Source of the DNA: Gammaproteobacteria bacterium | GTDB taxonomy: Bacteria; Pseudomonadota; Gammaproteobacteria; Chromatiales; Chromatiaceae | Direction of reading: 5' to 3' | DNA length: 54,603 bases | Assembly (NCBI GenBank): GCA_020445405.1 | Contig: JAGRGQ010000022.1 | Coordinates: 1-54,603, forward strand | Shown here: positions 1 through 7,889 of the stretch, piece by piece | Position numbering within the stretch: the stretch's first letter is position 1 | How the letters are laid out: every line of letters begins with the position of its first letter | The notes under the pieces: model-generated | What the model was told of the DNA's origin: nothing | Database searches by the model: none | Seen by the model: the letters and a program-made list of their open reading frames with translations, nothing else | Program-made: the position numbers and the translations under genes

Positions 1-835
1 GTCTGGGCTCGAATTGAGGCTCACTGAAAACACATCGGGCCTGGAGCGATTCTATTTTGCCACGCAGCAACTGTACGCGACGCATTCCCGGCATGCGCTC
101 CGGACTTACGCTGATGGAGCCGACCGCGTTGAGCCCGTAGTGCCGTTCGAAATAGGCATAGGCATCGTGAAAAACGATGTAGGGCGTATCTTTCACCGCC
201 GAGAGCTTTTTACCGATATCCAGATCCAACGCAAGAATACGCGCAATAACAGCCTCACCATTGCGCCGATAATTGGCGGCGTTTTCCGAATCGACAAGAC
301 TCAGTTCCGTTATTGCCAGGCGCACGATGCGACTGGCGTTGGCCGGGGATAACCAGATATGCGGATCCACGTTTTGCAGATAATCCCCGTTACGTCCCTG
401 TTCCCGCGGAACCGCGGCATGTTCTCCGTGCCTATCGCCGTCTTCACCATCGGAAGGTGGATCCCAGAGACCGCTTTTGCGTATCTGCAGCCGCTCCATA
501 CCGGGGACCCCGAGCAACTCAACGGATTTGGACCTGCTCACCGCCGCGCGCACGATTTTTGCCATGGATGTTTCCAGCGCCTGTCCGATCCAGAAGACCA
601 GGTCAGCCCGGCTCAGTTTACGGATATCGGAGGGAACCAGATTGAGATCATGCGGCGATTGGGCATCATGCAGCAGCAACTCAGGCGTGCCGACGCCGGC
701 CATCACCCCGGCTATCAGAGAGTGCACGGGTTTGATGCTGACCACCACCGATGGCGCCGCAGCAGACGGCGAAGACCACCAGAGCACAAAGGCCAACATG
801 CAGCTGATGTACGCTGAACCCAACCTCAATTGCAT
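1..835 (-). CDS. znuA: Zinc ABC transporter substrate-binding protein ZnuA (3' end cut off by window)
   Basis: Periplasmic zinc-binding component of a ZnuABC-type importer. I translated it by hand from ATG at 835; about 278 codons are present and the C-terminus lies outside the window. Visible are a signal peptide ending near SAAA, the SIKPVHSLIAGVM segment with the first metal His, an APD-like stretch (HDAQSPHDLNLVPSD), a short His/Asp/Glu-rich insertion (GEDGDRHGEHA) typical of ZnuA, NVDPHIWLSP with another metal His, and FHDAYAYFERHYGL. It is divergent from dusA and 30 bases behind a Zur-like palindrome, which supports zinc rather than manganese as substrate. Confidence 0.88.
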   Translation of the reverse strand, partial: MQLRLGSAYISCMLAFVLWWSSPSAAAPSVVVSIKPVHSLIAGVMAGVGTPELLLHDAQSPHDLNLVPSDIRKLSRADLVFWIGQALETSMAKIVRAAVSRSKSVELLGVPGMERLQIRKSGLWDPPSDGEDGDRHGEHAAVPREQGRNGDYLQNVDPHIWLSPANASRIVRLAITELSLVDSENAANYRRNGEAVIARILALDLDIGKKLSAVKDTPYIVFHDAYAYFERHYGLNAVGSISVSPERMPGMRRVQLLRGKIESLQARCVFSEPQFEPR

Positions 836-1136
836 CGAACCACCGACCGGGCGAAAAATCAATTATGTTATGTTATATCATTAACAATACACACACAATG
901 CCGGCACCAATCAGCTCAACCGGGCAGTCTCCATGGCGGGCTGCCCGAGAGCGGGATTGTACGGGAACTTATCCCATAATCCCCCGCGAGCCGCGTTGCA
1001 CCATGAACCAAAACCGCCACGGTCGCGGAGGATTTTGAGACAGGTGCCAGCCTGGTGACCCTCCAGGCGGGTTTTTCGCCCCCCGGCATAGCGTAAAAAC
1101 GCATGATAAAATGGGTGATTTACCGGACTGGCCTCA
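836..1136. other. Intergenic region between znuA and dusA
   Basis: About 300 bases between divergent genes. It holds the Zur-like box close to znuA. The rest is GC-rich toward dusA, with no ORF that looks coding on either strand. No clear sigma70 promoter for dusA was recognised. Confidence 0.6.
866..886. promoter_or_regulatory. Zur-like operator upstream of znuA
   Basis: An AT-rich imperfect palindrome with outer arms TGTTA (866-870) and TAACA (882-886). The inner part TGTTATATCATTAACA resembles the gammaproteobacterial Zur box (GTTATA-type arms). It lies 30 bases upstream of the znuA ATG, where Zur would block transcription when zinc is replete. The assignment rests on motif and context only. 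Confidence 0.6.
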
Positions 1137-2102
1137 ATGCTTGATCGCAGATTTTCCATAGCACCCATGCTGGATTGGACCGACAGATTCTGTCGTTACT
1201 TTCTGCGGCAGATCTCGAAGCGGGCACTGCTCTACACCGAGATGGTCACTACCAGTGCGCTGCTTTACGGGGACCAGGCGCGGTTACTTAAATTCGATCC
1301 GATGGAGCATCCGGTGGCGCTGCAGATCGGGGGGAGTGACCCGGTACAGCTCTCCCGCGCGGCCAGACTCGGGCAACAGTGGGGCTACGATGAGATAAAC
1401 CTGAATCTGGGCTGCCCTTCCGAGCGGGTACAATCGGGGCGCTTCGGCGCGTGCCTGATGTCCGAACCGGATCTGGTGGCAGATTGTATCAAGGCGATGG
1501 TTGACAGCGTCACGATCCCGGTAACGGTAAAACAGCGCATCGGCATCGATCACCTGGACAGTTATCAACTATTGCGCGATTTTGTCGGGAGGCTCTCTCT
1601 CGCCGGCAGTAGGACATTTATCGTCCATGCCCGCAAAGCCTGGTTGCAGGGCTTGAGCCCAAAAGAGAACCGCGAAATTCCGCCGCTCAGTTACGCCACC
1701 GTTTACCGCTTGAAACGCGATTTCCCCGAACTGGAAATTATCATCAACGGCGGCATCACCTCGATCGAAGCGTGCGAAGAGCACCTCGCGCTGGTGGACG
1801 GTGTGATGATCGGCCGGGAGGCCTATCACAACCCCTGGCTGCTGGCACAGGTGGATGCCCGGCTGTTCGGAGAGGAGACCCCGGTCCCGACCCGCGATCA
1901 GGTCATCGCCCAACTGCTGCCTTTCGTGGAACTTGAACTGGCCGCAGGTGTACCGCTCAATCGCATCACCAGGCATATTCTTGGCCTGTTCCATGGACAA
2001 CCCGGCGCCCGCGCGTGGCGCAGATACTTAAGCAACCACAGCTATAAAAGCGATGCCGATTCAGACGTCATCGTGAAAGCTCTCCGCCTAGTCATGCTGT
2101 AA
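1137..2102 (+). CDS. dusA: tRNA-dihydrouridine(20/20a) synthase DusA
   Basis: FMN/NADPH-dependent reductase that makes dihydrouridine at position 20/20a of the tRNA D-loop. 321 aa, usual for the family. TIM-barrel features: IAPMLDWTDR at the N-terminus, YTEMVTTSALLYGD, NLNLGCPSERVQSG around Cys93 in the Dus catalytic motif, and the DusA-specific stretch ARKAWLQGLSPKENREIPPL. FMN phosphate-binding segments are INGGI and GVMIGREAYHNPW, and a C-terminal helical RNA-binding part follows. Monocistronic from its position, divergent from znuA. The longer-standing family name DusC is less likely because of the LSPKENREIPPL signature. Confidence 0.93.
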   Translation: MLDRRFSIAPMLDWTDRFCRYFLRQISKRALLYTEMVTTSALLYGDQARLLKFDPMEHPVALQIGGSDPVQLSRAARLGQQWGYDEINLNLGCPSERVQSGRFGACLMSEPDLVADCIKAMVDSVTIPVTVKQRIGIDHLDSYQLLRDFVGRLSLAGSRTFIVHARKAWLQGLSPKENREIPPLSYATVYRLKRDFPELEIIINGGITSIEACEEHLALVDGVMIGREAYHNPWLLAQVDARLFGEETPVPTRDQVIAQLLPFVELELAAGVPLNRITRHILGLFHGQPGARAWRRYLSNHSYKSDADSDVIVKALRLVML

Positions 2103-2198
2103 TCCGGATTCTACCCGTGTAGCCATTTTCTTAATGACCGGATCAATTCGATAGATATTTTTCATATCATTTTTTGGTGAATTGCGTCATAATGTTAT

Positions 2199-2214
2199 TG
2201 TGATCTGGTTCACA
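2199..2214. promoter_or_regulatory. CRP/Vfr-type palindromic operator
   Basis: TGTGATCTGGTTCACA matches TGTGA-N6-TCACA with both half-sites perfect. It lies 43 bases upstream of the first 34-codon membrane-protein gene, in an AT-rich stretch with no other gene nearby. The FNR pattern (TTGAT-N4-ATCAA) fits less well. The site could serve class II activation if a -10 element lies just downstream, but I could not identify one confidently. Confidence 0.6.
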
Positions 2215-2257
2215 TTTTCATAGGTGGGGTGTTTTTATTACACGAGAATCAACACGA

Positions 2258-2362
2258 ATGTCCACGCAATCCCGAAAAAAACTGGCTGAGTATCTGATCG
2301 TGACGGCGCTTTTCACGGCTATAGCAGCGTATGTCGCGTTTTCGCCGTTATTTCCAAATTGA
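2258..2362 (+). CDS. Small single-helix membrane protein, paralog A (34 aa)
   Basis: An ATG-started 34-codon ORF. A short basic N-terminus (MSTQSRKK) is followed by one hydrophobic helix (residues about 9-30) and ends in FSPLFPN. It is strikingly similar to the next small ORF (2517-2621): both begin MST, carry a lysine cluster at 6-8 and end SPLFP plus one residue, at identical length. That conservation, and the CRP-like site upstream, argue that it is real although very short. Function unknown; small helices like this often act as subunits or stabilisers of membrane enzymes. No clear Shine-Dalgarno is seen (GAGAAT lies about 10 bases upstream). Confidence 0.6.
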   Translation: MSTQSRKKLAEYLIVTALFTAIAAYVAFSPLFPN

Positions 2363-2516
2363 TATTCGGCTCACGAATTTCGTCTTTTAGGGAAAATCTT
2401 ACGCTTTAAGAGGTTGTCTGCTTATTTTAAAAACTGCCACCTTGGTGCAATATTTTCTGACCGGATCAGGGCGCATCGGCCGGACAATATCAGTCAGGTG
2501 AATTGAGGAGAGTCAA

Positions 2517-2621
2517 ATGTCCACGGAGACCAAGAAAAAAGTAACGCAGATTTTGATAATCGCCGGTCTGTTCGCAGCCAATCTGGTTTATTTAACCCTC
2601 TCTCCGCTGTTTCCCTCCTGA
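2517..2621 (+). CDS. Small single-helix membrane protein, paralog B (34 aa)
   Basis: An ATG preceded by a strong Shine-Dalgarno (GAGGAG, 5-6 bases upstream). The product starts MSTETKKKVTQ, has one transmembrane helix (about residues 11-29) and ends TLSPLFPS. It is a paralog of the 2258-2362 product, with the same length, charged N-terminus and SPLFP tail, so the pair probably arose by tandem duplication. The 154-base spacer could carry its own promoter, but none was recognised. No functional family was recognised; the absence of Cys or His argues against cofactor binding. Confidence 0.65.
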   Translation: MSTETKKKVTQILIIAGLFAANLVYLTLSPLFPS

Positions 2622-2660
2622 ATGCAACCGAAAACCGCCTGTGGGGAGATCACCCCGCCA

Positions 2661-4235
2661 TTAAAGACCCGTATAACCGTCAAGCCGGATTTGGAGTAGT
2701 TTGACCAGGTCGCCGATATCCCCGGACTCCTGATTCACCCTAACCGCAGATTGCCGCTCCTGTTCGGTTAAACTCTCTTTCGACTCAGCCTGTCTGTTCA
2801 GCACTTCAACGTTGGCTTCGGACGGGTCTGATCCGAGGCGCTCCCTGGCCGTAACCCGCCGTCTGAGTTCGTTCATCGGGACCTGAAAATCGAGAATCAG
2901 AAAAGGGAGGCAAAGCCTGCGTGCAATCTCTTCGAAACGACAGCGCTGATCCCGTTTCAGAAATGCCGCGTCAACCACAACCGTGTACCCGGCACCTAAC
3001 AGGGAGTGTGTCAGCGACAGCAGGTAATCGTAGGTTTTTCTACTGAAATCGGGAGTATAGATCCCGCTCATCGGAGAGGAACCGCTGTCGGACCCGGGAT
3101 CAAGGCCGGCCAGACGCTTGCGCTCGACGTCGGAGCGTACTCTGACCACCGCCATAAACTTCAACAACGCCTCACTGACAGTACTTTTTCCCGATCCGGA
3201 TAAACCGTGGGTGATCAACAGCGAGGGGCGCCCGGAAACGGTGTATTTCAGCGCGTTTTCCAGATAGGTTGAGAGCACCGCCCGCAGCGGCTCTTTTTCA
3301 GCGACGGAGAGATCCGGCTGGTGCAGGCGGATGGCCGACACCTTTGCCCGAACCATCGCCCGATAGAGCTGGTAGAAACGGAGGAGATCCATTCCCTGGT
3401 AATCGCCGCTGATTTCAAGGTACTTGTTCAGTATCTGTCGCGCGATTCGCGCCAGACCCTTCTCCTCTATATCCATGAGCAGAAATGCCAGTTCGCTCAT
3501 CGTATCGATCCAGCGCAATTCCGGATTGAATTCGATGCCGTCAAACAGGATCAACCGATTGCCCTCGAGTACGATGTTTCCAAGGTGCAGATCACCGTGG
3601 CATTCGCGGATATGGCCCTGCTCCCGGCGCTCGGCCAACCGTCGCTTGAGTCGCCCAAACTCTGTCAGGGTCCAGGTCTGCAGTCGCGAGAGCTGCTCGC
3701 TGCATTCAGGATCCAGGGAACGGATCTGTTCGAAATTCTGCTGCATTGGCAGCAGCACCTGCTCGGGCGTACCGTATGGTGGGAGGGTAGCGCCCGCGAC
3801 AGACGCATGAAAATCGGCAAGCTGTTGCGCCAGCTCATCCGCCAGCGCCGCAGTTAAACGCTGCGGATGTTCAGACAGCAGCGTACCCTCGGCAAAACGA
3901 CGCATTCTTACCGCATGCTCGATCACGGTTCCCTGTCCCGTCAATGAGGGGCGATCCACCGTGCCGGTAATATCTACGACGTCGATGTAAAGATCTTCCG
4001 CCAAACGCCTGTTCAGACGGATCTCCTCTTCACAGCAGAATCGTCGCCGCTCCAGTGTGGAGAAATCGAGAAAACCGAGATCAAGCGGCTTTTTTATTTT
4101 GTAGGCGTAGGACCCTGCCAGGATCACCGATGATATATGAGTCTCAATCAGTTCGATCCGGTTGCACGCCTTTTGCGCCGACATCCAACGAACCAGGTTG
4201 GCTACCAGCCGGTGATGTTCCTGCATGGCTGACAT
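2661..4235 (-). CDS. Fusion of aminoglycoside phosphotransferase-like kinase and P-loop (AAA_33) kinase
   Basis: 524 aa from the ATG at 4235, with GGGA as a modest Shine-Dalgarno; an upstream in-frame ATG at 4289 lacks one. The N-terminal half is APH/choline-kinase-like: the nucleotide region ETHISSVILAGSYAYKIKKP, catalytic loop CHGDLHLGN (about 212-220) and metal site LFDGIEF. The C-terminal half is a small P-loop kinase with Walker A GLSGSGKST (344-352). This two-domain architecture is a recognised family of unknown substrate; the APH name does not imply drug resistance. Neighbours give no pathway. It stands alone between the small membrane genes and the DUF2892 gene. Confidence 0.85.
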   Translation of the reverse strand: MSAMQEHHRLVANLVRWMSAQKACNRIELIETHISSVILAGSYAYKIKKPLDLGFLDFSTLERRRFCCEEEIRLNRRLAEDLYIDVVDITGTVDRPSLTGQGTVIEHAVRMRRFAEGTLLSEHPQRLTAALADELAQQLADFHASVAGATLPPYGTPEQVLLPMQQNFEQIRSLDPECSEQLSRLQTWTLTEFGRLKRRLAERREQGHIRECHGDLHLGNIVLEGNRLILFDGIEFNPELRWIDTMSELAFLLMDIEEKGLARIARQILNKYLEISGDYQGMDLLRFYQLYRAMVRAKVSAIRLHQPDLSVAEKEPLRAVLSTYLENALKYTVSGRPSLLITHGLSGSGKSTVSEALLKFMAVVRVRSDVERKRLAGLDPGSDSGSSPMSGIYTPDFSRKTYDYLLSLTHSLLGAGYTVVVDAAFLKRDQRCRFEEIARRLCLPFLILDFQVPMNELRRRVTARERLGSDPSEANVEVLNRQAESKESLTEQERQSAVRVNQESGDIGDLVKLLQIRLDGYTGL

Positions 4236-4444
4236 GACACTTTTCCCGTTTGTCTCTGGAGAGAGCATAACCGCATGGGGGCGGAGCATGCATTGATTGG
4301 CGGCAGCCCTATTTTAAATCGTGTCGTTATTCCTGATTCAGCAGGCGGTTGAATCTATTTTAGTATATGGTAATATTTTATTATCTTGGCGCCACGCCAG
4401 CCCGGCGCCATCCAGTTCACACTGCACGCAAATCAGGAGCCACA

Positions 4445-4660
4445 ATGTCTATCGAGCGTATCGTACTTGCCTTTGCCGGATTGATGATTCTACTCAGCCT
4501 GGGGCTGGGCGTTGCCGGCAGCCCAATATTTCAATCCAGCAACTGGTTGTGGTTTACCGCATTTATCGGTGCCAATTTACTGCAATCCGCTTTTACCGGT
4601 TTCTGCCCGCTGGCGCTTATTCTGAAAAAACTTGGCCGCAAGCCGGGCCACGCCTTCTGA
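4445..4660 (+). CDS. DUF2892 (YgaP-like transmembrane) small inner-membrane protein
   Basis: 71 aa, started at an ATG 5 bases after AGGAG. Two transmembrane helices (about residues 7-24 and 36-60) are joined by a loop, and the protein ends in a basic tail (KKLGRKPGH). The signature N-terminal ERI and [10 protein letters not shown] of the DUF2892 family are present. In YgaP the same domain anchors a rhodanese; here it stands alone with no rhodanese domain. It converges on rimO with a shared terminator between them. Confidence 0.82.
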   Translation: MSIERIVLAFAGLMILLSLGLGVAGSPIFQSSNWLWFTAFIGANLLQSAFTGFCPLALILKKLGRKPGHAF

Positions 4661-4687
4661 AATCTGAACAGTATCAGGAGAACCCGG

Positions 4688-4714
4688 AAAAGGGCGCCAT
4701 GTGGCGCCCTTTTT
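4688..4714. terminator. Bidirectional rho-independent terminator
   Basis: A 7-bp perfect GC stem (GGGCGCC at 4692-4698 with GGCGCCC at 4703-4709) and a 4-base loop, flanked by AAAA on the left and TTTTT on the right. It sits between the convergent DUF2892 gene and rimO, and its right flank reaches the rimO stop codon. Confidence 0.85.
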
Positions 4715-6059
4715 ATCCTGCCGTCTCCAGCGGCCGGGCAAAAAGATCGTGATCCCCCGCGGCGATGATTCGCACGCGGATAAAGTCACCCGGATCCAGA
4801 TCCCAGGCCCCTTCCACGATCACGCATCCATCTATTTCGGGCGCATCGCCGGCACTGCGCGCAATCACCCGACTCTCTTCAACTTCATCAACCAGTACCA
4901 GCATCTCCCGGCCAATTTTGGCTGCGAGACGGTGCCGGCTGATCTCCGCCTGCACTGCCATAAATCGCGCCAATCGCTCTTGCTTTACCGGTTCCGGAAC
5001 CTGATCCGGCAGTGAATTGGCCGCCGCACCGTCAACCGGTGAGTAGCTGAAGCAACCTACCCGGTCCAGGTCCGCAGCACGCAGAAAATCCAGCAGCTGC
5101 TCGAAATCGGCCTCGCTCTCTCCGGGGAAGCCAACGATGAAAGTGCTGCGCAGGGTCAGGTCTGGACAGATTTTCCGCCACTGGGCAATCCGTTCCAGCA
5201 CTTTTTCGGCCGCGGCCGGGCGGTGCATGCTGCGCAGAATACGCTCACTGCCATGCTGCAGTGGCATATCCAGATACGGCAGCAGCCCGTCCCCGGCCAT
5301 CAGCGGAATCAGCTCGTCGACGCTGGGATAGGGGTAGACGTAGTGCAACCTGACCCATACTCCCAATGACCCCAAGGCATTGGCCAATTCCGGCAAGCGG
5401 CTCCTGAGCAGGCTGCCGCCCCAAAAGTCGCTCCGGTATTTCAAATCCAGACCGTAAGCCGAGGTATCCTGAGAGACAACCAACAACTCCCGGACGCCAG
5501 CGGCAACCAGGGATTCCGCCTCACGCATCACATCGCCGACAGGCCGGCTGACGAGTCTGCCGCGCAGGTGGGGGATAATGCAGAAAGTGCAGGTGTGATT
5601 ACAGCCCTCCGAAATCTTCAGATATGCGTAGTGGCGCGGGGTCAGTTTAATCCCCTGTGGCGGCACCAGACTGGTATACGGATCGTGCTGGGGTGGAGCG
5701 AACCGGTGCACCGCCGACATCACGGCCTCGTATTCGTGCGGGCCGGTTACCGCAAGTACTGCCGGATGCGCACTGCGGATCTCCTGCTCGCGCACGCCCA
5801 GACATCCGGTGACAATAACCCTGCCGTTCTCCGCAACTGCCTCGCCGATCGCCTGCAGCGACTCGTCAACGGCGGAATCGATAAAGCCGCAGGTGTTTAC
5901 CACAACCAGATCGGCTGCTCCATAGCTGGGGGATATCTGATAGCCTTCGGCCCGCAACTGGGTCAGAATGCGCTCGGAGTCAACCAGATTTTTCGGGCAG
6001 CCCAAACTGACAAAGCCAATTTTTGCCGGCTGCGGAAGACCCCCTTTTGATGCACTCAC
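4713..6059 (-). CDS. rimO: Ribosomal protein uS12 methylthiotransferase RimO
   Basis: Radical SAM enzyme that methylthiolates the conserved Asp of ribosomal protein S12. 448 aa. The N-terminal UPF0004 domain has its three cluster cysteines C21 (SLGCPKN), C57 (VNTCGF) and C86 (VTGCLG). The radical SAM domain has C153-x3-C157-x2-C160 ([11 protein letters not shown]), and a C-terminal TRAM domain follows. It starts at GTG within a GTGA overlap with the upstream gene (6056-6400), so the two are translationally coupled. Confidence 0.95.
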   Translation of the reverse strand: MSASKGGLPQPAKIGFVSLGCPKNLVDSERILTQLRAEGYQISPSYGAADLVVVNTCGFIDSAVDESLQAIGEAVAENGRVIVTGCLGVREQEIRSAHPAVLAVTGPHEYEAVMSAVHRFAPPQHDPYTSLVPPQGIKLTPRHYAYLKISEGCNHTCTFCIIPHLRGRLVSRPVGDVMREAESLVAAGVRELLVVSQDTSAYGLDLKYRSDFWGGSLLRSRLPELANALGSLGVWVRLHYVYPYPSVDELIPLMAGDGLLPYLDMPLQHGSERILRSMHRPAAAEKVLERIAQWRKICPDLTLRSTFIVGFPGESEADFEQLLDFLRAADLDRVGCFSYSPVDGAAANSLPDQVPEPVKQERLARFMAVQAEISRHRLAAKIGREMLVLVDEVEESRVIARSAGDAPEIDGCVIVEGAWDLDPGDFIRVRIIAAGDHDLFARPLETAG

Positions 6060-6400
6060 CGGTTGTTGCGGGATAGCAGATCGGTTACCGCCACAGCCTG
6101 CTCATTCTGTCGGATCTGCACTGTCATCGTCTCCTCCAGCACAAGATCTCCCGACTCTATGTGCGGTAACAACTGCTCCGCTATCTGCTGGACTATCAGC
6201 ATGCCGGCCCGGTTGCGCTCATCGGTGGCTTCAGGCGCCTCGATATTTTGCTTGAGCGTTTCCAGATAAGCCCTGAACTGCCGCGACTGTCCGGAGAGGT
6301 CAAGTGCCTGAAAATCGGGCTGAAATCCGATTACGAGGACCTTCCCCTGCCCGTCCTCCGGCTCTGCGATAGCAATTTTCAACGGACCTTCGATCAACAT
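6056..6400 (-). CDS. Uncharacterised protein coupled to rimO
   Basis: 114 aa from the ATG at 6400; an in-frame TTG at 6430 gives 124 aa but is a weaker start. The protein is soluble and acidic, mixed alpha/beta: [21 protein letters not shown] suggests beta strands, residues about 45-85 are helical, and the tail repeats strands ([20 protein letters not shown]). No known motif, no cysteine and no signal peptide. Its stop overlaps the rimO GTG by 4 bases, implying coexpression. A role in S12 modification is possible but unsupported. Confidence 0.7.
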   Translation of the reverse strand: MLIEGPLKIAIAEPEDGQGKVLVIGFQPDFQALDLSGQSRQFRAYLETLKQNIEAPEATDERNRAGMLIVQQIAEQLLPHIESGDLVLEETMTVQIRQNEQAVAVTDLLSRNNR

Positions 6401-6545
6401 TTTAGAATTCTCGCTCTGTTTGATTTGCAAACCATTGGTTGCCCAGAGTACCTAAATAAGCCGCGCTTCGAAACACCCCGTTACCGCAGCAGTAAGACAG
6501 GCTCAGGTACAACCGCCAACTTTCATTCACGCTGAAGAAAAATCA

Positions 6546-6764
6546 ATGGTTAATTATTCAGTATTTGATAATATATTTAATACATGGAAAAAATATTCGA
6601 GATTATCGTGGTGGGGGGGCAACTTGAAGAACTGTAAACTTTGCCGCTATAGCGAGCTCTGCAACACGCTTCCCGGCATCTGCATACTGCTGCAGTACCT
6701 GGCGGTTGCGTTGTTGATCGGTATGCTTGGTTATCTATTCATCACCCAGGAATTTTTGCGTTGA
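6546..6764 (+). CDS. Small membrane protein with N-terminal cysteine cluster
   Basis: 72 aa from the ATG at 6546. A later TTG at 6625, behind a run of G, would give a 46-aa product that starts just before the cysteines. The central part NCKLCRYSELCNTLPGIC has four Cys (C-x2-C-x6-C-x6-C), followed by a single hydrophobic helix (LLQYLAVALLIGMLGYLFI). A metal or Fe-S site at the membrane surface is plausible but unproven. It is followed closely by the adenosyltransferase gene on the same strand. No family was recognised. Confidence 0.5.
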   Translation: MVNYSVFDNIFNTWKKYSRLSWWGGNLKNCKLCRYSELCNTLPGICILLQYLAVALLIGMLGYLFITQEFLR

Positions 6765-6863
6765 GCTTTGAGCAGTGTGGCGCGCTGCCTGAATCTCCGA
6801 CCACCTCCCTCCTCCCCGGCAAACTGCTATACTCCGGTTTTCTGAAGCACCAGCGGGAAAACT

Positions 6864-7415
6864 ATGGGTTACCGTCTTTCGAAAATTTATACGCGTACCG
6901 GCGACAAGGGTACGACCGGTCTTGGAGATGGTCGGCGGGTGGACAAAGACAGTGCCAGGATCGAAGCGATTGGCACCGTGGACGAACTGAACAGCCTGAT
7001 CGGCGTGTTGATCGCACAAGCCATACCCCAATCCATACGTGACCTCCTTACCGGCATCCAGCATCGGCTGTTCGATCTGGGCGGCGAGCTTTCCATACCC
7101 TCCATGCAGGTAATCAAAGCTGAGTCCGTGGATCAGCTGGAAGCATTTTTGGACCAACTCAACGGCGATCTGCCCCCATTGAAGGAGTTCGTTCTTCCCG
7201 GCGGGAATCCGCCGGCCGCACACTGCCACCACGCCCGGACCGTCTGCCGCCGCGCTGAGCGCCGACTGACTCATCTGTCGCGTCAGCAGGGAGAGGAGGT
7301 CAGTGCCAATGCGCTTAAGTATCTGAACCGTCTGTCCGACCTGCTGTTCGTCGTCGGCCGGGTGCTTGCCAGGGAGAATGGCGGCAGCGAAGTGTTATGG
7401 CGCAAGGGAGGTTGA
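6864..7415 (+). CDS. pduO: PduO-type ATP:cob(I)alamin adenosyltransferase
   Basis: Transfers the adenosyl group of ATP to cob(I)alamin to make the coenzyme B12 form. 183 aa, usual size. The N-terminal ATP-binding motif YTRTGDKGTTGLGDG is intact. TVDELNSLIG, the FVLPGGNPPAAHCHHARTVCRRAER segment (substrate site, Arg/Glu dyad region) and LNRLSDLLFVVGRVLA are also present. The five-helix bundle family acts as a trimer in the cytoplasm. Its end overlaps the ATG assigned to fkpB by 19 bases, so the two are probably cotranscribed. No B12 biosynthesis genes are nearby, which suggests a housekeeping salvage role. Confidence 0.92.
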   Translation: MGYRLSKIYTRTGDKGTTGLGDGRRVDKDSARIEAIGTVDELNSLIGVLIAQAIPQSIRDLLTGIQHRLFDLGGELSIPSMQVIKAESVDQLEAFLDQLNGDLPPLKEFVLPGGNPPAAHCHHARTVCRRAERRLTHLSRQQGEEVSANALKYLNRLSDLLFVVGRVLARENGGSEVLWRKGG

Positions 7416-7870
7416 TTCGCTTGTCTGACACCGCGCGGATTCGCTCCGGGAGCCGGGTGCTTATGCATTTTTCGCTGGCCCTGCCGGACGGCACCGAAGC
7501 AGTATCGACTTTCGGCGGCGAACCGGAACAGGTGATATTGGGAGACGGCAGCCTGACCCAGGGCCTGGAAATGGCACTCATCGGGCTGAAAAAGGGCGAC
7601 AGACAGACGCTGGAACTGACACCAATGCAGGCTTTCGGATTATGGGATGAGGATAAGCTGCAGTGGATGCCGCGCAGTGACTTTGCTCCCGAATTGATGC
7701 TTGAACCGGGTCTGACCATTGCTTTCGAGACGCCGTCGGGGGAGGAAGTGCCGGGCACGATAACCGAAGTGGGGGAGCGCCGGGTCAACGTCGACTTCAA
7801 CCATCCGCTTGCCGGGGTGGATATCGTTTTTTCGGTGGAGATTCTGGAAGTACTTGATCCGGAATCGTGA
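7397..7870 (+). CDS. fkpB: FKBP-type peptidyl-prolyl isomerase FkpB/SlpA
   Basis: SlyD-related prolyl isomerase and chaperone, 157 aa (E. coli SlpA 149). The FKBP core is seen as [51 protein letters not shown], followed by the insert-in-flap region and a closing [19 protein letters not shown]. The ATG at 7397 overlaps the previous gene; a TTG at 7421 with GGGAGG about 9 bases upstream is an equally plausible start and would remove eight residues. ispH follows after 19 bases, the arrangement known from the lspA-fkpB-ispH cluster, though lspA is 34 kb away here. Confidence 0.9.
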   Translation: MAQGRLIRLSDTARIRSGSRVLMHFSLALPDGTEAVSTFGGEPEQVILGDGSLTQGLEMALIGLKKGDRQTLELTPMQAFGLWDEDKLQWMPRSDFAPELMLEPGLTIAFETPSGEEVPGTITEVGERRVNVDFNHPLAGVDIVFSVEILEVLDPES

Positions 7871-7889
7871 AAGAGAGACGCATCCAGCC

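Noticed and set aside
7809-7889. N-terminal extension of IspH
   Set aside because: It lies wholly within fkpB. The conserved protein starts at the ATG at 7890.
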